DNA of 40,166 nt from JBEVJC01 sp040510375 (GCA_040510375.1 JBEVJC010000023.1:1-40166); one strand, 5' to 3'; counted from the first letter of the stretch, positions 8,282-15,799 are shown. Made by a program: numbers and translations. Notes: generated by a model not told the origin, from the letters alone.

Positions 8282-8710
8282 ATGGAAGCAACAACTCAAA
8301 AATCAAAAGTAGTTTACACGGCCAAGACACATACTACCGGTGGCCGTGAACACGGTGTGTCCCGGAGTTCTGATGGTCATCTGGAAATTACACTCTCTAC
8401 TCCCGGTACCGACGGGAAGGGTACAAACCCTGAACAGTTATTTGCTGCAGGCTGGTCGGCCTGTTTTGAAGGAGCCATGTCGATAGCTGCCCGTAAAAAA
8501 GGAATAAACTTGCCTACCGACACTGCCATTGATGCTGAAGTTGATCTCAACTCGGGCATCGGCGGATATTTCCTGGGCGCGCGCATGGATATCCGTATAC
8601 CTGGTGTCGATAAAGACATGGCAAGGCAGATTGTAGATGAATCAAAAGAACTTTGTCCTTATTCAAAAGCTATCAAGGGTAATGTGAATGTCGAGTATAA
8701 CCTGGTGTAG
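8282..8710 (+). CDS. organic hydroperoxide resistance protein, Ohr/OsmC family
   Basis: A 142-residue thiol-dependent peroxidase that reduces organic and fatty-acid hydroperoxides. It is the full length of the family. The two redox cysteines are C61 (GWSACFEGA) and C125 (ELCPYSKA). The supporting residues R22 (TTGGREHG) and E51 (TNPEQLFAAGW) are at the expected places for the Ohr subfamily, more so than for OsmC. The protein is cytoplasmic, without a signal peptide. It is the second gene of a two-gene unit with the epoxide hydrolase and is closed by the hairpin at 8745. No OhrR (MarR-type) regulator is adjacent. Confidence 0.92.
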   Translation: MEATTQKSKVVYTAKTHTTGGREHGVSRSSDGHLEITLSTPGTDGKGTNPEQLFAAGWSACFEGAMSIAARKKGINLPTDTAIDAEVDLNSGIGGYFLGARMDIRIPGVDKDMARQIVDESKELCPYSKAIKGNVNVEYNLV

Positions 8711-8744
8711 GGATTACAAAATGATATTTCTTTTCAGGATGTGC

Positions 8745-8780
8745 AGGTCTCCCGTTTCTGGAGACCTTCCTTATTTTAAT
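8745..8780 (+). terminator. intrinsic terminator after ohr
   Basis: AGGTCTCC (8745-8752) pairs perfectly with GGAGACCT (8760-8767) around a seven-base loop, and a T-rich run (TCCTTATTTT) follows. It lies 35 bases after the ohr stop codon. Confidence 0.8.
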
Positions 8781-9028
8781 CCATCTCAACCGCGGTTACA
8801 TGTTTAGACTTTCTGCTTATTGGACTAAGCAAACTTACTGTCCACACTCAGACGCGCATTACGCCATTTCATCAGCACGTGAACATAACAACGATATTTC
8901 GTTGTGAACTGGATTTTCAATAATAATTAGAGACTGACTATCAGTTTGTTGATATATTGGCATTTTATTCGGGCAAAATGGAACCGCAGAGGCGGCCAGC
9001 CATTCCGGCCACCTAATTCATTTATTCT
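8781..9028 (+). promoter_or_regulatory. leader and possible control region of the Crp/Fnr gene
   Basis: This is the gene-free stretch after the ohr terminator. It contains two inverted repeats: ACAACGA-TATT-TCGTTGT (8888-8905) and ACTGA-CTA-TCAGT (8933-8945). A GC-rich GGCC-containing patch (8990-9014) just before the start codon could fold in the leader. No good TAnnTTTG element is visible, so the promoter position is not assigned. Confidence 0.4.
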
Positions 9029-9601
9029 ATGCAACCAAAGGAAATCCTGAAGGAACATGTTGGGAAATTTACCTCAATAAGTGAGGAACAATTTCAATAT
9101 TTTTTTTCCCGGTTTGAACAGCGTTCCTACAGGAAAGGACAGGCAATTATAACGGAGGGAGATGTAGTTGACCAGGAATTTTTTGTCCTGGAAGGCTGCC
9201 TGAAAACTTTTTATATCAACGACGATATAAAAATGTTTATACTCCAGTTTGCGATGCCGACCTGGTGGGCATCTGATTATAATGCTTTATACAGCGGTAG
9301 TAAGGCATCGGTTAATGTTGACTGCATTACAGATACAGAGGTTTTGTGTTTATCCAGTAAAGACCGTGAGGAAATGTGCAAAGAGAGTCACGATATAGAA
9401 CATTTTTTCCGGTGGCGTACAAACAGGGGATACGTAGCTTCGCAAAAAAGGTTGTTGTCCTTCATGAACAACAACACGAAACAACGATATGAAGAACTGA
9501 TAGCCCAATATCCGGAACTTTATAATCTTGTACCTAAACACCTGATAGCTGCATACCTGGGCGTTTCAAGGGAAACACTCAGCAGATTATACCACTCCTG
9601 A
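9029..9601 (+). CDS. Crp/Fnr family transcriptional regulator
   Basis: A 190-residue regulator with an N-terminal cyclic-nucleotide-binding-type beta barrel (about 15-110, including FVLEGCLKTFY) and a short C-terminal winged helix-turn-helix. The recognition helix reads S-R-E-T-L-S-R (180-186), keeping the Arg-Glu-x-x-x-Arg contacts (R181, E182, R186) that E. coli CRP uses to read TGTGA. The barrel does not show the full cAMP-binding signature, as is common in this short Bacteroidota subfamily, so the ligand is unknown. The cysteines are scattered and do not form an FNR-type iron-sulfur cluster motif. Two CRP-like sites lie immediately downstream, in front of the YceI operon, which is its most likely target. 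Confidence 0.85.
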   Translation: MQPKEILKEHVGKFTSISEEQFQYFFSRFEQRSYRKGQAIITEGDVVDQEFFVLEGCLKTFYINDDIKMFILQFAMPTWWASDYNALYSGSKASVNVDCITDTEVLCLSSKDREEMCKESHDIEHFFRWRTNRGYVASQKRLLSFMNNNTKQRYEELIAQYPELYNLVPKHLIAAYLGVSRETLSRLYHS

Positions 9602-9603
9602 AA

Positions 9604-9619
9604 TGTGACATGGGTCACC
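9604..9619 (+). promoter_or_regulatory. CRP-like operator site 1
   Basis: TGTGA-CATGGG-TCACC, which is TGTGA-N6-TCAC. The inverted arms GTGAC/GTCAC are exact. The site starts three bases after the stop of the Crp/Fnr gene, and its centre is 35 bases upstream of site 2. Confidence 0.6.
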
Positions 9620-9638
9620 TGAACATCACACTACCGAA

Positions 9639-9654
9639 TGTGACATATGTCACG
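9639..9654 (+). promoter_or_regulatory. CRP-like operator site 2
   Basis: TGTGA-CATATG-TCACG contains a perfect 14-base palindrome, GTGACATATGTCAC (9640-9653). If the weak -7-like element CAAATTTG at 9677-9684 is used, transcription would start near 9690. The site would then be centred near -43, close to where Crp/Fnr proteins activate from next to RNA polymerase. Confidence 0.65.
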
Positions 9655-9707
9655 TGATGCCCCCCTGTTTTTTGATCAAATTTGTGTTCTCATTAAAAAC
9701 ATAAAAA

Positions 9708-10226
9708 ATGAAAAACAAAGAATTTAAACTAGAGGTTGAAAAAAGCAACGTTAATTGGTTAGGCCGGAAAGTGACCGGTTCGCATCATGGAACCATCAAT
9801 CTTAAGGACGGTGTACTTTATACCGATGAAGGTAAGTTAACCGGTGGTCGTTTCACCGTGGATCTGGGCTCAATTAAAATCGTCGATGTTACCGATCCCG
9901 ATACAAATGCCCAGTTTGCCGGACACCTGGCTTCAGATGATTTCTTCTCCACGGCTTTGTATCCCGAAGCAGTATTTGAAATCACTTCTGTAAGTGACAA
10001 CCGGATCAAGGGTGACCTTACTATCAAGGGAATTACCCATTCTGTCGAATTTCCAGCGGAGATTGATGTGAAGGATGATGTTCTGAAAGCCTCCGGTACA
10101 ATTGTAGTTGACCGCACCAAGTACGACATTAAGTTTCGTTCGGGTAATTTCTTTAAAAACCTTGGCGATACACTTATATACAATGATTTTGAACTGAAAG
10201 TTGACATCACCGCCAAAGCTGCATGA
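9708..10226 (+). CDS. YceI-family protein
   Basis: A 172-residue YceI-like lipocalin-fold protein. Family features are NVNWLGRKVTGSHHGTINLKDG at the start, the middle HLASDDFFSTALYPEAVFEITSV, and LTIKGITHSVEFP. Family members bind polyisoprenoids or other long amphiphiles. Unlike E. coli YceI it has no signal peptide, so it should act in the cytoplasm. It is the first gene of a five-gene operon (9708-12592) with short gaps or overlaps, and two CRP-like sites lie in its control region. It may carry or protect a lipid-type or quinone-type molecule in a redox-stress response; that role is inference. Confidence 0.9.
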   Translation: MKNKEFKLEVEKSNVNWLGRKVTGSHHGTINLKDGVLYTDEGKLTGGRFTVDLGSIKIVDVTDPDTNAQFAGHLASDDFFSTALYPEAVFEITSVSDNRIKGDLTIKGITHSVEFPAEIDVKDDVLKASGTIVVDRTKYDIKFRSGNFFKNLGDTLIYNDFELKVDITAKAA

Positions 10227-10251
10227 TCAGCATTGGCACAAAAATTAATTT

Positions 10252-10473
10252 ATGCCGTATATTAAAATCGAACTGACACGCGAAGACGTTACCCGGGAAA
10301 AGAAACAGCAGCTGATCAAAGGGGTGACCGACCTGATTGTCCGGGTGCTTAATAAGGATCCCCAACTTACCCATGTAGTGATCCAGGAAATTGATACTGA
10401 TGATTGGGGTTATGGAGGTGAACAGGTATCGGTGTTACGCGAAGAGGGTATCAGCTCCGACATAAAAGTATGA
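10252..10473 (+). CDS. 4-oxalocrotonate tautomerase family protein
   Basis: A 73-residue protein. It starts Met-Pro-Tyr-Ile-Lys, so after Met removal Pro1 is the catalytic base typical of the tautomerase superfamily. The stretch THVVIQEIDTDDWGYGGEQV matches the usual second half of 4-OT-like enzymes. The length is slightly above the 62 residues of classical 4-OT. The substrate cannot be told from sequence: family members tautomerise enols, or in some branches dehalogenate or hydrate. The gap to yceI is 25 bases, and its stop overlaps the next start by four bases. Confidence 0.88.
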   Translation: MPYIKIELTREDVTREKKQQLIKGVTDLIVRVLNKDPQLTHVVIQEIDTDDWGYGGEQVSVLREEGISSDIKV

Positions 10474-10910
10474 GAGGGAGCAATACCAGACCGGTTATGG
10501 ACAAAAAAAACATTAAAACGGAGATTATGAATAGTAATAACGGAGAGGAAACCGCCATCAGGAAGGCACTGGAGGACTACTACTTTAAAGGCATTTATGA
10601 AGGCGATACGGATTTGCTGAGGAAGGTTTATGCGAAAAAAGACATCCTGGTGTTCGGGGATGTTGACGGTCAGCCTTATTTCAAAACGATAGAACAATAT
10701 CTCGATGGAGTAAAGAACCGGAAGAGTCCCAAAGAACAGGGTAGCACCTTTAAACCGGAGATTATCTCCATCAGGCAGGTTAATACCATTGCAGTAGCAG
10801 AACTCCAGGTAAAAATGTACCAGTTTGACTACCACGAATTCCTTTCATTTCATAAACTGGATGGCAGTTGGGTTATAGTCAACAAGATGCTGACCGATGA
10901 AAAAAAATAA
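10470..10910 (+). CDS. NTF2-like (lumazine-binding/SnoaL-type) protein
   Basis: A protein of up to 146 residues with an NTF2-like fold: the helix IRKALEDYYFKGIYEGDTDLL, the strand KDILVFGDVDGQP, and the end KLDGSWVIVNKM. It resembles the putative lumazine-binding (PF12893-type) group, which are small binding or isomerase-like proteins without fixed function. The ATG at 10470 overlaps the preceding stop as ATGA, suggesting coupled translation. The inner ATG at 10527 has a better ribosome-binding site (GGAG seven bases upstream) and begins just before the conserved domain, so the true start is uncertain. It is the third gene of the YceI operon. Confidence 0.75.
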   Translation: MRGSNTRPVMDKKNIKTEIMNSNNGEETAIRKALEDYYFKGIYEGDTDLLRKVYAKKDILVFGDVDGQPYFKTIEQYLDGVKNRKSPKEQGSTFKPEIISIRQVNTIAVAELQVKMYQFDYHEFLSFHKLDGSWVIVNKMLTDEKK

Positions 10911-10919
10911 AGTAAGGAG

Positions 10920-12044
10920 ATGTGGAATAACACAAAACTGACGGAATTGCTGGGTATTGAATATCCTGTATTGCAGGGACCTTTTGGGGGCGGACTTTCA
11001 ACGGTTGACCTGGTAGGGATCGTTTCCAATGCAGGTGGACTTGGAGGTTATGGCGCATATACAATGGCACCGGAAGAAATTTTTGATGTGAACCGGCGGA
11101 TAAAATGCGTGACAGATAAACCGTATAACCTGAATCTCTGGGTTTCTGATACCGATCTGGTTGATGGGACAGTAAGTGATGAGTTATACAACCAGACAGC
11201 CAGGATATTCGAACCTTATTTTGATGAGGCGGGAATTGATCTGCCTGGCAAGCCTGCCCCGTTTCATTCAAGGTTTGAAAACCAGGTGCAGGTTATACTC
11301 GATGTTTCACCGGCAGTGTTCAGTTTTATGTTTGGCATTCCATCAGCTGCTATCCTGGACGAATGCAGGAAGAAGGGGATAAAAACAGCAGGGGCCGCCA
11401 CAACACTTGATGAAGCAGTAAAACTGGAAGCAGCGGGTGTTGATATGATTATTGCTTCGGGTTTTGAAGCAGGCGGACACCGCCCTTCTTTCCTGGCGCC
11501 GGCAGAACAATCAACCACCGGCACTTTCGTATTACTGCAACTTATAAGGGAACGGGTGAAAATACCGGTGATAGCTGCCGGTGGAATTGCCAACGGCCGC
11601 GGTATCGCCGCAGCATTATTACTTGGTGCCGATGCAGCGCAGGTGGGAACAGCATTCCTGGCCTGTGATGAATCAGGTGCCCTGCCTATTCACCGTAATA
11701 TGTTGTTTACCGCTGCAGCAAAATATACTACGCTCTCAAGGGCGTTCACGGGAAGGCTGGGTCGGGGGATCAGCACCCGGATAGCAAGGGACCTCAAAGG
11801 GAAGGAAGATCAGTTTCTTCCCTTCCCTTTACAAACGAGATTTATTTCATCATTGCGAACTGCCGCACTTGAACAGGAAAAATGGGATCTGATCCTGTTC
11901 TGGTGTGGTCAGATCACGCCAATACTAAAACACAGGAGTGCAGCCGTGCTTATGCAGTCCTTGCTGGATGAGGCTTCTGACATTATGGACTCCGGCGTTA
12001 AGGACAAAGGCTTCAGGACGATACATGAGAAGAACAAGACTTAA
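10920..12044 (+). CDS. nitronate monooxygenase (class I-like, FMN)
   Basis: A 374-residue TIM-barrel flavoprotein oxidising nitronates such as propionate-3-nitronate, a respiratory poison. Visible motifs are EYPVLQGPFGGG near the N-terminus, the active-site ASGFEAGGHRP with H187, the FMN-phosphate loop IPVIAAGGIANGRG, and LLGADAAQVGTAFLACDES. These match the class I nitronate monooxygenase pattern. The start nine bases after the NTF2-like stop, with AAGGAG directly in front, indicates tight co-transcription. It is the main catalytic gene of the YceI operon. Confidence 0.88.
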   Translation: MWNNTKLTELLGIEYPVLQGPFGGGLSTVDLVGIVSNAGGLGGYGAYTMAPEEIFDVNRRIKCVTDKPYNLNLWVSDTDLVDGTVSDELYNQTARIFEPYFDEAGIDLPGKPAPFHSRFENQVQVILDVSPAVFSFMFGIPSAAILDECRKKGIKTAGAATTLDEAVKLEAAGVDMIIASGFEAGGHRPSFLAPAEQSTTGTFVLLQLIRERVKIPVIAAGGIANGRGIAAALLLGADAAQVGTAFLACDESGALPIHRNMLFTAAAKYTTLSRAFTGRLGRGISTRIARDLKGKEDQFLPFPLQTRFISSLRTAALEQEKWDLILFWCGQITPILKHRSAAVLMQSLLDEASDIMDSGVKDKGFRTIHEKNKT

Positions 12045-12076
12045 CAATATTTAATAATAATCAAAACCAGACTACT

Positions 12077-12592
12077 ATGTTACATCAATCGAAAACAGAT
12101 AGTAGGTTCACGGGACATACTACAACGGAAGACCTGGAAGATACCGGGACAATCACGGAACCTGGCACAGGCAACGGGTACAGGATGATGTTCAGGAATG
12201 ATTATCTGTATGATCTTGCTGATATCATGTTAAAACTTAACAGGCAAACTGGTAAACAAAACTTCCTCGTTTACAGGAATAACAAGTATGTCAATATAAC
12301 TACCGATAATATTGCCTGCTTCTACGTAAAATCCGATACCGCAATTATTGTAACATTCGATAAACAGGAATATTTTGTAAACTATTCGCTGGAGGAAATA
12401 CAACATCTCCTGCCAGCCGGTCAGTTCTTCCGTGTTAACCGGCAATACCTGGTAAATTTCAAAGCAGTTAAAGAAGTAGAACATTATTTCGCCCGGAAAT
12501 TACTGGTCAACCTGGTTATCCAGACCCAGGATAAACTACTTATTTCAAAAGAGAAGTCCGCCGGTTTCCTGCATTGGCTGGATAACAGATAA
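12077..12592 (+). CDS. LytTR-type DNA-binding protein without receiver
   Basis: A 171-residue protein with a LytTR domain at about residues 72-170. Markers are F-L-V-Y-R-N-N-K-Y-V-N-I near the domain start, IACFYVKSD, the LPAGQFFRVNRQYLVNF core, and the end KLLISKEKSAGFLHWLDNR. The first 70 residues have no recognisable receiver domain. It therefore is not a two-component regulator of the usual kind and may be controlled by protein level or an unknown N-terminal signal. It is the last gene of the operon that starts with yceI, 32 bases after nitronate monooxygenase, and could feed back on this operon or on the hydrolase gene downstream. Confidence 0.82.
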   Translation: MLHQSKTDSRFTGHTTTEDLEDTGTITEPGTGNGYRMMFRNDYLYDLADIMLKLNRQTGKQNFLVYRNNKYVNITTDNIACFYVKSDTAIIVTFDKQEYFVNYSLEEIQHLLPAGQFFRVNRQYLVNFKAVKEVEHYFARKLLVNLVIQTQDKLLISKEKSAGFLHWLDNR

Positions 12593-12627
12593 TCCTGGTG
12601 CCTGGTCCATTTTGCAAAAGGTTATAC

Positions 12628-12642
12628 TCACACGTTGTGTGA
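12628..12642. promoter_or_regulatory. inverted repeat upstream of the Tat-exported hydrolase
   Basis: TCACAC-GTT-GTGTGA is an exact inverted repeat 47 bases before the ATG at 12689. It is flanked by a wider pair, AAGGTTA (12618-12624) and TAACCTT (about 12664-12670). It may be an operator, possibly for the adjacent LytTR protein; this is inference. Confidence 0.35.
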
Positions 12643-12688
12643 ATATTATTTAACATGGTTTGCTAACCTTGAATGAAACAATAGTATT

Positions 12689-13741
12689 ATGAAAAGAATG
12701 ATGAATCTTGACCGGCGTTCCTTCCTGGGTTCTACGGCGACTGCACTTGTATTAAGCCCACTTGCCGCCCTTGCTGCTACTGAAGTTCCAGCCATGGCTG
12801 AAAGACCTGAAGGTCCGGATGTATCAGAAGGCAATCCACGCTCCTTTGGTGAAAATATCAAACAGGTCGATGCAGGGGAGTTAAATGTCGGGTATATAGA
12901 TGAAGGTCCTTCTGACGGACCGGTCGTAATTATGTTACATGGCTGGCCATATGATATAAACAGTTTTGCCGAAGTTGTTCCCCATTTAACTAAAAAGGGT
13001 TACCGGTCAATCGTGCCTTACCTGCGTGGATATGGCACTACAAAATTCCTTTCTGACAGTACATTAAGGAACGGTGAACAGGCTGCTTTTGCAGCTGATA
13101 TTATTGCATTGATGGATGTACTTAAAATTAACAAAGCGCTTATAGCAGGGTTCGACTGGGGAGCAAGAACAGCCTGTATTATTGCTGCTTTGTGGCCGGA
13201 CCGGTGTAAAGCCCTTGTGTCGGTCAGCGGTTATCTGGTAGGCAGCCAGGAATCTGGTCGCAAACCCCTGCCACCATCAGCAGAATTTCAATGGTGGTAC
13301 CAGTTTTATTTCGCAACAGAACGCGGCAAGGAAGGTTATGATAAAAACAGGGCCGCATTTGCAAAGCTTATCTGGCAACTTGCTTCACCGGGATGGAAGT
13401 TCAGTGATGCGACTTTTGATATTACTGCTGCTTCTTTAAACAATCCGGACCATGTGGCCATTGTAATCGATAACTACCGGTGGCGACTGGGTCTTTCCGA
13501 TGGTGATGTTAAATACAAGGACATTGAAAGCAAACTTGCTGCCGGGCCTTCCATTTCTGTCCCAACCATCACCATTGAAGGCGATGCCAACGGCGCCCCG
13601 CATCCGCCTGCCAGTAGTTATGCGGCTAAATATACCGGACCCTATCTGCATAAGGAATTTAAAAATACCGGACATAATCCGCCACAGGAATCACCCGGGC
13701 AATTTGCAGAAGTTATTGTTGAAGCAGATAATCTTCATTAG
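12689..13741 (+). CDS. Tat-exported alpha/beta hydrolase, epoxide hydrolase/dehalogenase-like
   Basis: A 350-residue protein whose N-terminus has a twin-arginine signal (DRRSFLG at residues 8-14, then a hydrophobic run ending ALAA). The hydrolase core has HGWP (84-87), nucleophile elbow GFDWG with D156, a probable acid D299 (TIEGDANG) and catalytic H329 (NTGHNPPQE). An aspartate rather than serine nucleophile is typical of epoxide hydrolases and haloalkane dehalogenases. Export by Tat implies folding before export. Only 15-20% of its layout (HGWP and DWG motifs) is shared with the EHN-type enzyme at 6950, so the two are not recent duplicates. It converges with the sigma-54 regulator gene. Confidence 0.82.
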   Translation: MKRMMNLDRRSFLGSTATALVLSPLAALAATEVPAMAERPEGPDVSEGNPRSFGENIKQVDAGELNVGYIDEGPSDGPVVIMLHGWPYDINSFAEVVPHLTKKGYRSIVPYLRGYGTTKFLSDSTLRNGEQAAFAADIIALMDVLKINKALIAGFDWGARTACIIAALWPDRCKALVSVSGYLVGSQESGRKPLPPSAEFQWWYQFYFATERGKEGYDKNRAAFAKLIWQLASPGWKFSDATFDITAASLNNPDHVAIVIDNYRWRLGLSDGDVKYKDIESKLAAGPSISVPTITIEGDANGAPHPPASSYAAKYTGPYLHKEFKNTGHNPPQESPGQFAEVIVEADNLH

Positions 13742-13742
13742 T

Positions 13743-13777
13743 CCCTCCGGTCCGTTAAGGTAAACCGGACGTGAGGG
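13743..13777. terminator. hairpin between convergent genes
   Basis: CCCTC (13743-13747) pairs with GAGGG (13773-13777), and inside GTCCG (13750-13754) pairs with CGGAC (13766-13770), separated by a symmetric two-base mismatch. The loop is 11 bases. There is no long T run, so it may be a Rho-assisted or bidirectional terminator. It fills the 44-base gap between the two convergent stops. Confidence 0.55.
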
Positions 13778-13785
13778 CCCACAGG

Positions 13786-15660
13786 CTAAAGAATATTTAC
13801 TTTCCGGATGGCGAGTTTTTTCATCCTGGAAGCAAGCGTGGTAGGAGGGAGATCCATTGTCTCGGCCGCACCGCCGGCTCCCCAGATCCTGCCCTTACAT
13901 TTTTGCAGTACATTGATAATATAATCCCGTTCGTTTTCATGAATGGTTTTTATGCGGGAGCCTTCATTTGTTATTAAAATATTTCCCGGAACAGGGGAAG
14001 GCAACCGGATATCATCAATTATGGAACCTCTTGCAAGTAGTACAGCTCTTTCAATAATATTTTCCAGTTCCCGGATATTGCCCGGCCAGTTATATGCCTT
14101 TAGTCGTTTAACTACTTTATCAGAAATGCCCCTGATCTTTTTACCTGCCTTGCTGTTGAAGAGACGCAGGAAATGCCCAGCCAGCAATGGAATGTCTTCG
14201 ATCCGGTCCCTTAATGGCGGTAATACGATAGGAAATACATTCAGCCGGTAAAACAGGTCCAGCCGGAACCGGCCTTCCGACACTTCTTTTTCCAGGTTAC
14301 GATTGGTTGCTGCAATAACGCGGATATTTACTTTTGTTATCTTTCCCGATCCGATCCGTTCAATATATTTTTCCTGAAGCACCCTTAAGAGTTTGACCTG
14401 CAGATCAGGTGTCATCTCACCAATTTCGTCGAGGAAAATTGTTCCCTGGTGCGCCTTCTCGAATTTCCCGATCCTTCTGTCGGTAGCGCCGGTAAACGCA
14501 CCTTTTTCATAACCGAAAAGCTCTGATTCAATCAGTGCGGGAGGCAATGTTGCGCAGTTGACTTTTATAAACGGGTTGTTCCCGCGTGGTGAAAGATTAT
14601 GTATGCAGTCAGCAATCCGTTCCTTGCCGGTTCCGCTTTCCCCAAGGATTAGTACTGAAGTATCTGAACCTGCCACCCTGGAGGTGAGGTCAAAAACATT
14701 CATCAATAATGGGCTTTGTCCCACAACACTGTCAAAACCCTGTAGATCCGGAGAGCGGTCAGCAACAGACAAATTATAGATCGGTTCAACAGGCATTACT
14801 ACTTCATCGTGAAGCGCTGTGTTAATAATTTCGGTGATCGTTTTCCGGATCCGGTGAAGGAATGCAGTCAGTTCAGGAGTGTAGGTGTCAGTTTCACGGG
14901 AATAAAAAGAAATGTTGAACTTCTGCCCATCAGGGAGAAACAGGGAAAGGGAGGTGCCGGATTTTATGTCAAAGATTTTTGCAAACAGTTCATTCAAACG
15001 GCCTTTTTTCTCATACAGCAGCAGCTCCTTCATTTTTAGTTTCGATATGGTAAGCAACTCGGGAATTCCGATCCGTTGATATTCGTCGGTCCCGATTCGC
15101 AGGTAACTCAATGCCTTGTTTGATTCATCAGTGATAGTATTAAATCCGGCTGTTACATAGTCAAATGAAACGCGCGACTGAAGGATCAGGCAGATGTTCA
15201 GTAAAGTCCTTTCCCAGGGCTTCCAGTTGTTTTTAAGGCTTTCCAGTTTGTTGATTAAAACCTGTTCTTTCCTGGAAACAGATTCCCTCCCGTATTCGTG
15301 CCGGTACCGGGCGATTTCAAGCATGATCAGCAGGTCATTTTCCCGGAAAGGTTTTACCAGGAATCCGTATGGCTGGGTAAGTTTTGCTGCGTTGAGGACT
15401 TCTCTGGTAGAACTGTCCGACAAGTATACAAAAGCGATATTGTCTTTTGCCAGTTCTTTTGCGAGATCAATGCCCGACTGTCTGCCTTTTATTACGATAT
15501 CAAGTAATACAAGGTCGGGCCGGTCCACGGCAATTAATGCCTGTGCCCGGGCTACAGAATGCGCGATACCTGTTACCTCGTAACCCGCGTTTTCCAGCAC
15601 CAGTTGCAGGTGCTCCGCTTCATCTGACTGATCTTCCACAATCAGTATTTTCTCTCCCAT
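13786..15660 (-). CDS. sigma-54-dependent response regulator (receiver, linker, AAA+, Fis)
   Basis: A 624-residue NtrC-type activator. The receiver domain (1-120) has the phosphorylation site D54 (LVLLDIVI) and K103 (LVKPF). A long middle part (about 125-300) has no clear family and may be GAF-like. The AAA+ domain (about 312-545) shows Walker A GESGTGKE (340-347), the sigma-54 contact motif GAFTGA (387-392) and Walker B TIFLDEIGEM. A Fis-type helix-turn-helix ends the protein (GAGGAAETMDLPPTTLASRMKKL), as in FhlA-type activators. The frame is open to 15738, but the ATG at 15660 starts directly with the receiver (MGEKILIVEDQ). No histidine kinase lies in the window, so it is an orphan here. 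Confidence 0.92.
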   Translation of the reverse strand: MGEKILIVEDQSDEAEHLQLVLENAGYEVTGIAHSVARAQALIAVDRPDLVLLDIVIKGRQSGIDLAKELAKDNIAFVYLSDSSTREVLNAAKLTQPYGFLVKPFRENDLLIMLEIARYRHEYGRESVSRKEQVLINKLESLKNNWKPWERTLLNICLILQSRVSFDYVTAGFNTITDESNKALSYLRIGTDEYQRIGIPELLTISKLKMKELLLYEKKGRLNELFAKIFDIKSGTSLSLFLPDGQKFNISFYSRETDTYTPELTAFLHRIRKTITEIINTALHDEVVMPVEPIYNLSVADRSPDLQGFDSVVGQSPLLMNVFDLTSRVAGSDTSVLILGESGTGKERIADCIHNLSPRGNNPFIKVNCATLPPALIESELFGYEKGAFTGATDRRIGKFEKAHQGTIFLDEIGEMTPDLQVKLLRVLQEKYIERIGSGKITKVNIRVIAATNRNLEKEVSEGRFRLDLFYRLNVFPIVLPPLRDRIEDIPLLAGHFLRLFNSKAGKKIRGISDKVVKRLKAYNWPGNIRELENIIERAVLLARGSIIDDIRLPSPVPGNILITNEGSRIKTIHENERDYIINVLQKCKGRIWGAGGAAETMDLPPTTLASRMKKLAIRKVNIL

Positions 15661-15761
15661 ATCTGCCAGCCTTTTGATAATGTTTACATAGAAAATACCT
15701 ATTGTTAAGTTATGCAGATTTTGACAAAATCCAATCAACTATTTAGGGATTGATATGTCCG

Positions 15762-15774
15762 GTTGGTAACCAAC
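15762..15774. promoter_or_regulatory. palindrome in a divergent control region
   Basis: GTTGGT-A-ACCAAC is a perfect 13-base palindrome in the 210-base region between the sigma-54 regulator and the isochorismatase-type gene. Related GGTAA-containing words recur at 15794-15799 and 15834-15838. It could be a shared operator for both genes. Confidence 0.4.
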
Positions 15775-15799
15775 ATGGGCCATTTGAACGGATGGTAAC

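Noticed and set aside
9671..9680. TTTGATCAAA palindrome as an FNR site
   Set aside because: FNR sites need TTGAT-N4-ATCAA; here the half-sites overlap without the four-base spacer.
10226..10252. TTGGCAC before the tautomerase gene as a sigma-54 promoter
   Set aside because: There is no GC pair at the required -12 distance; the gene is better explained as part of the yceI transcript.
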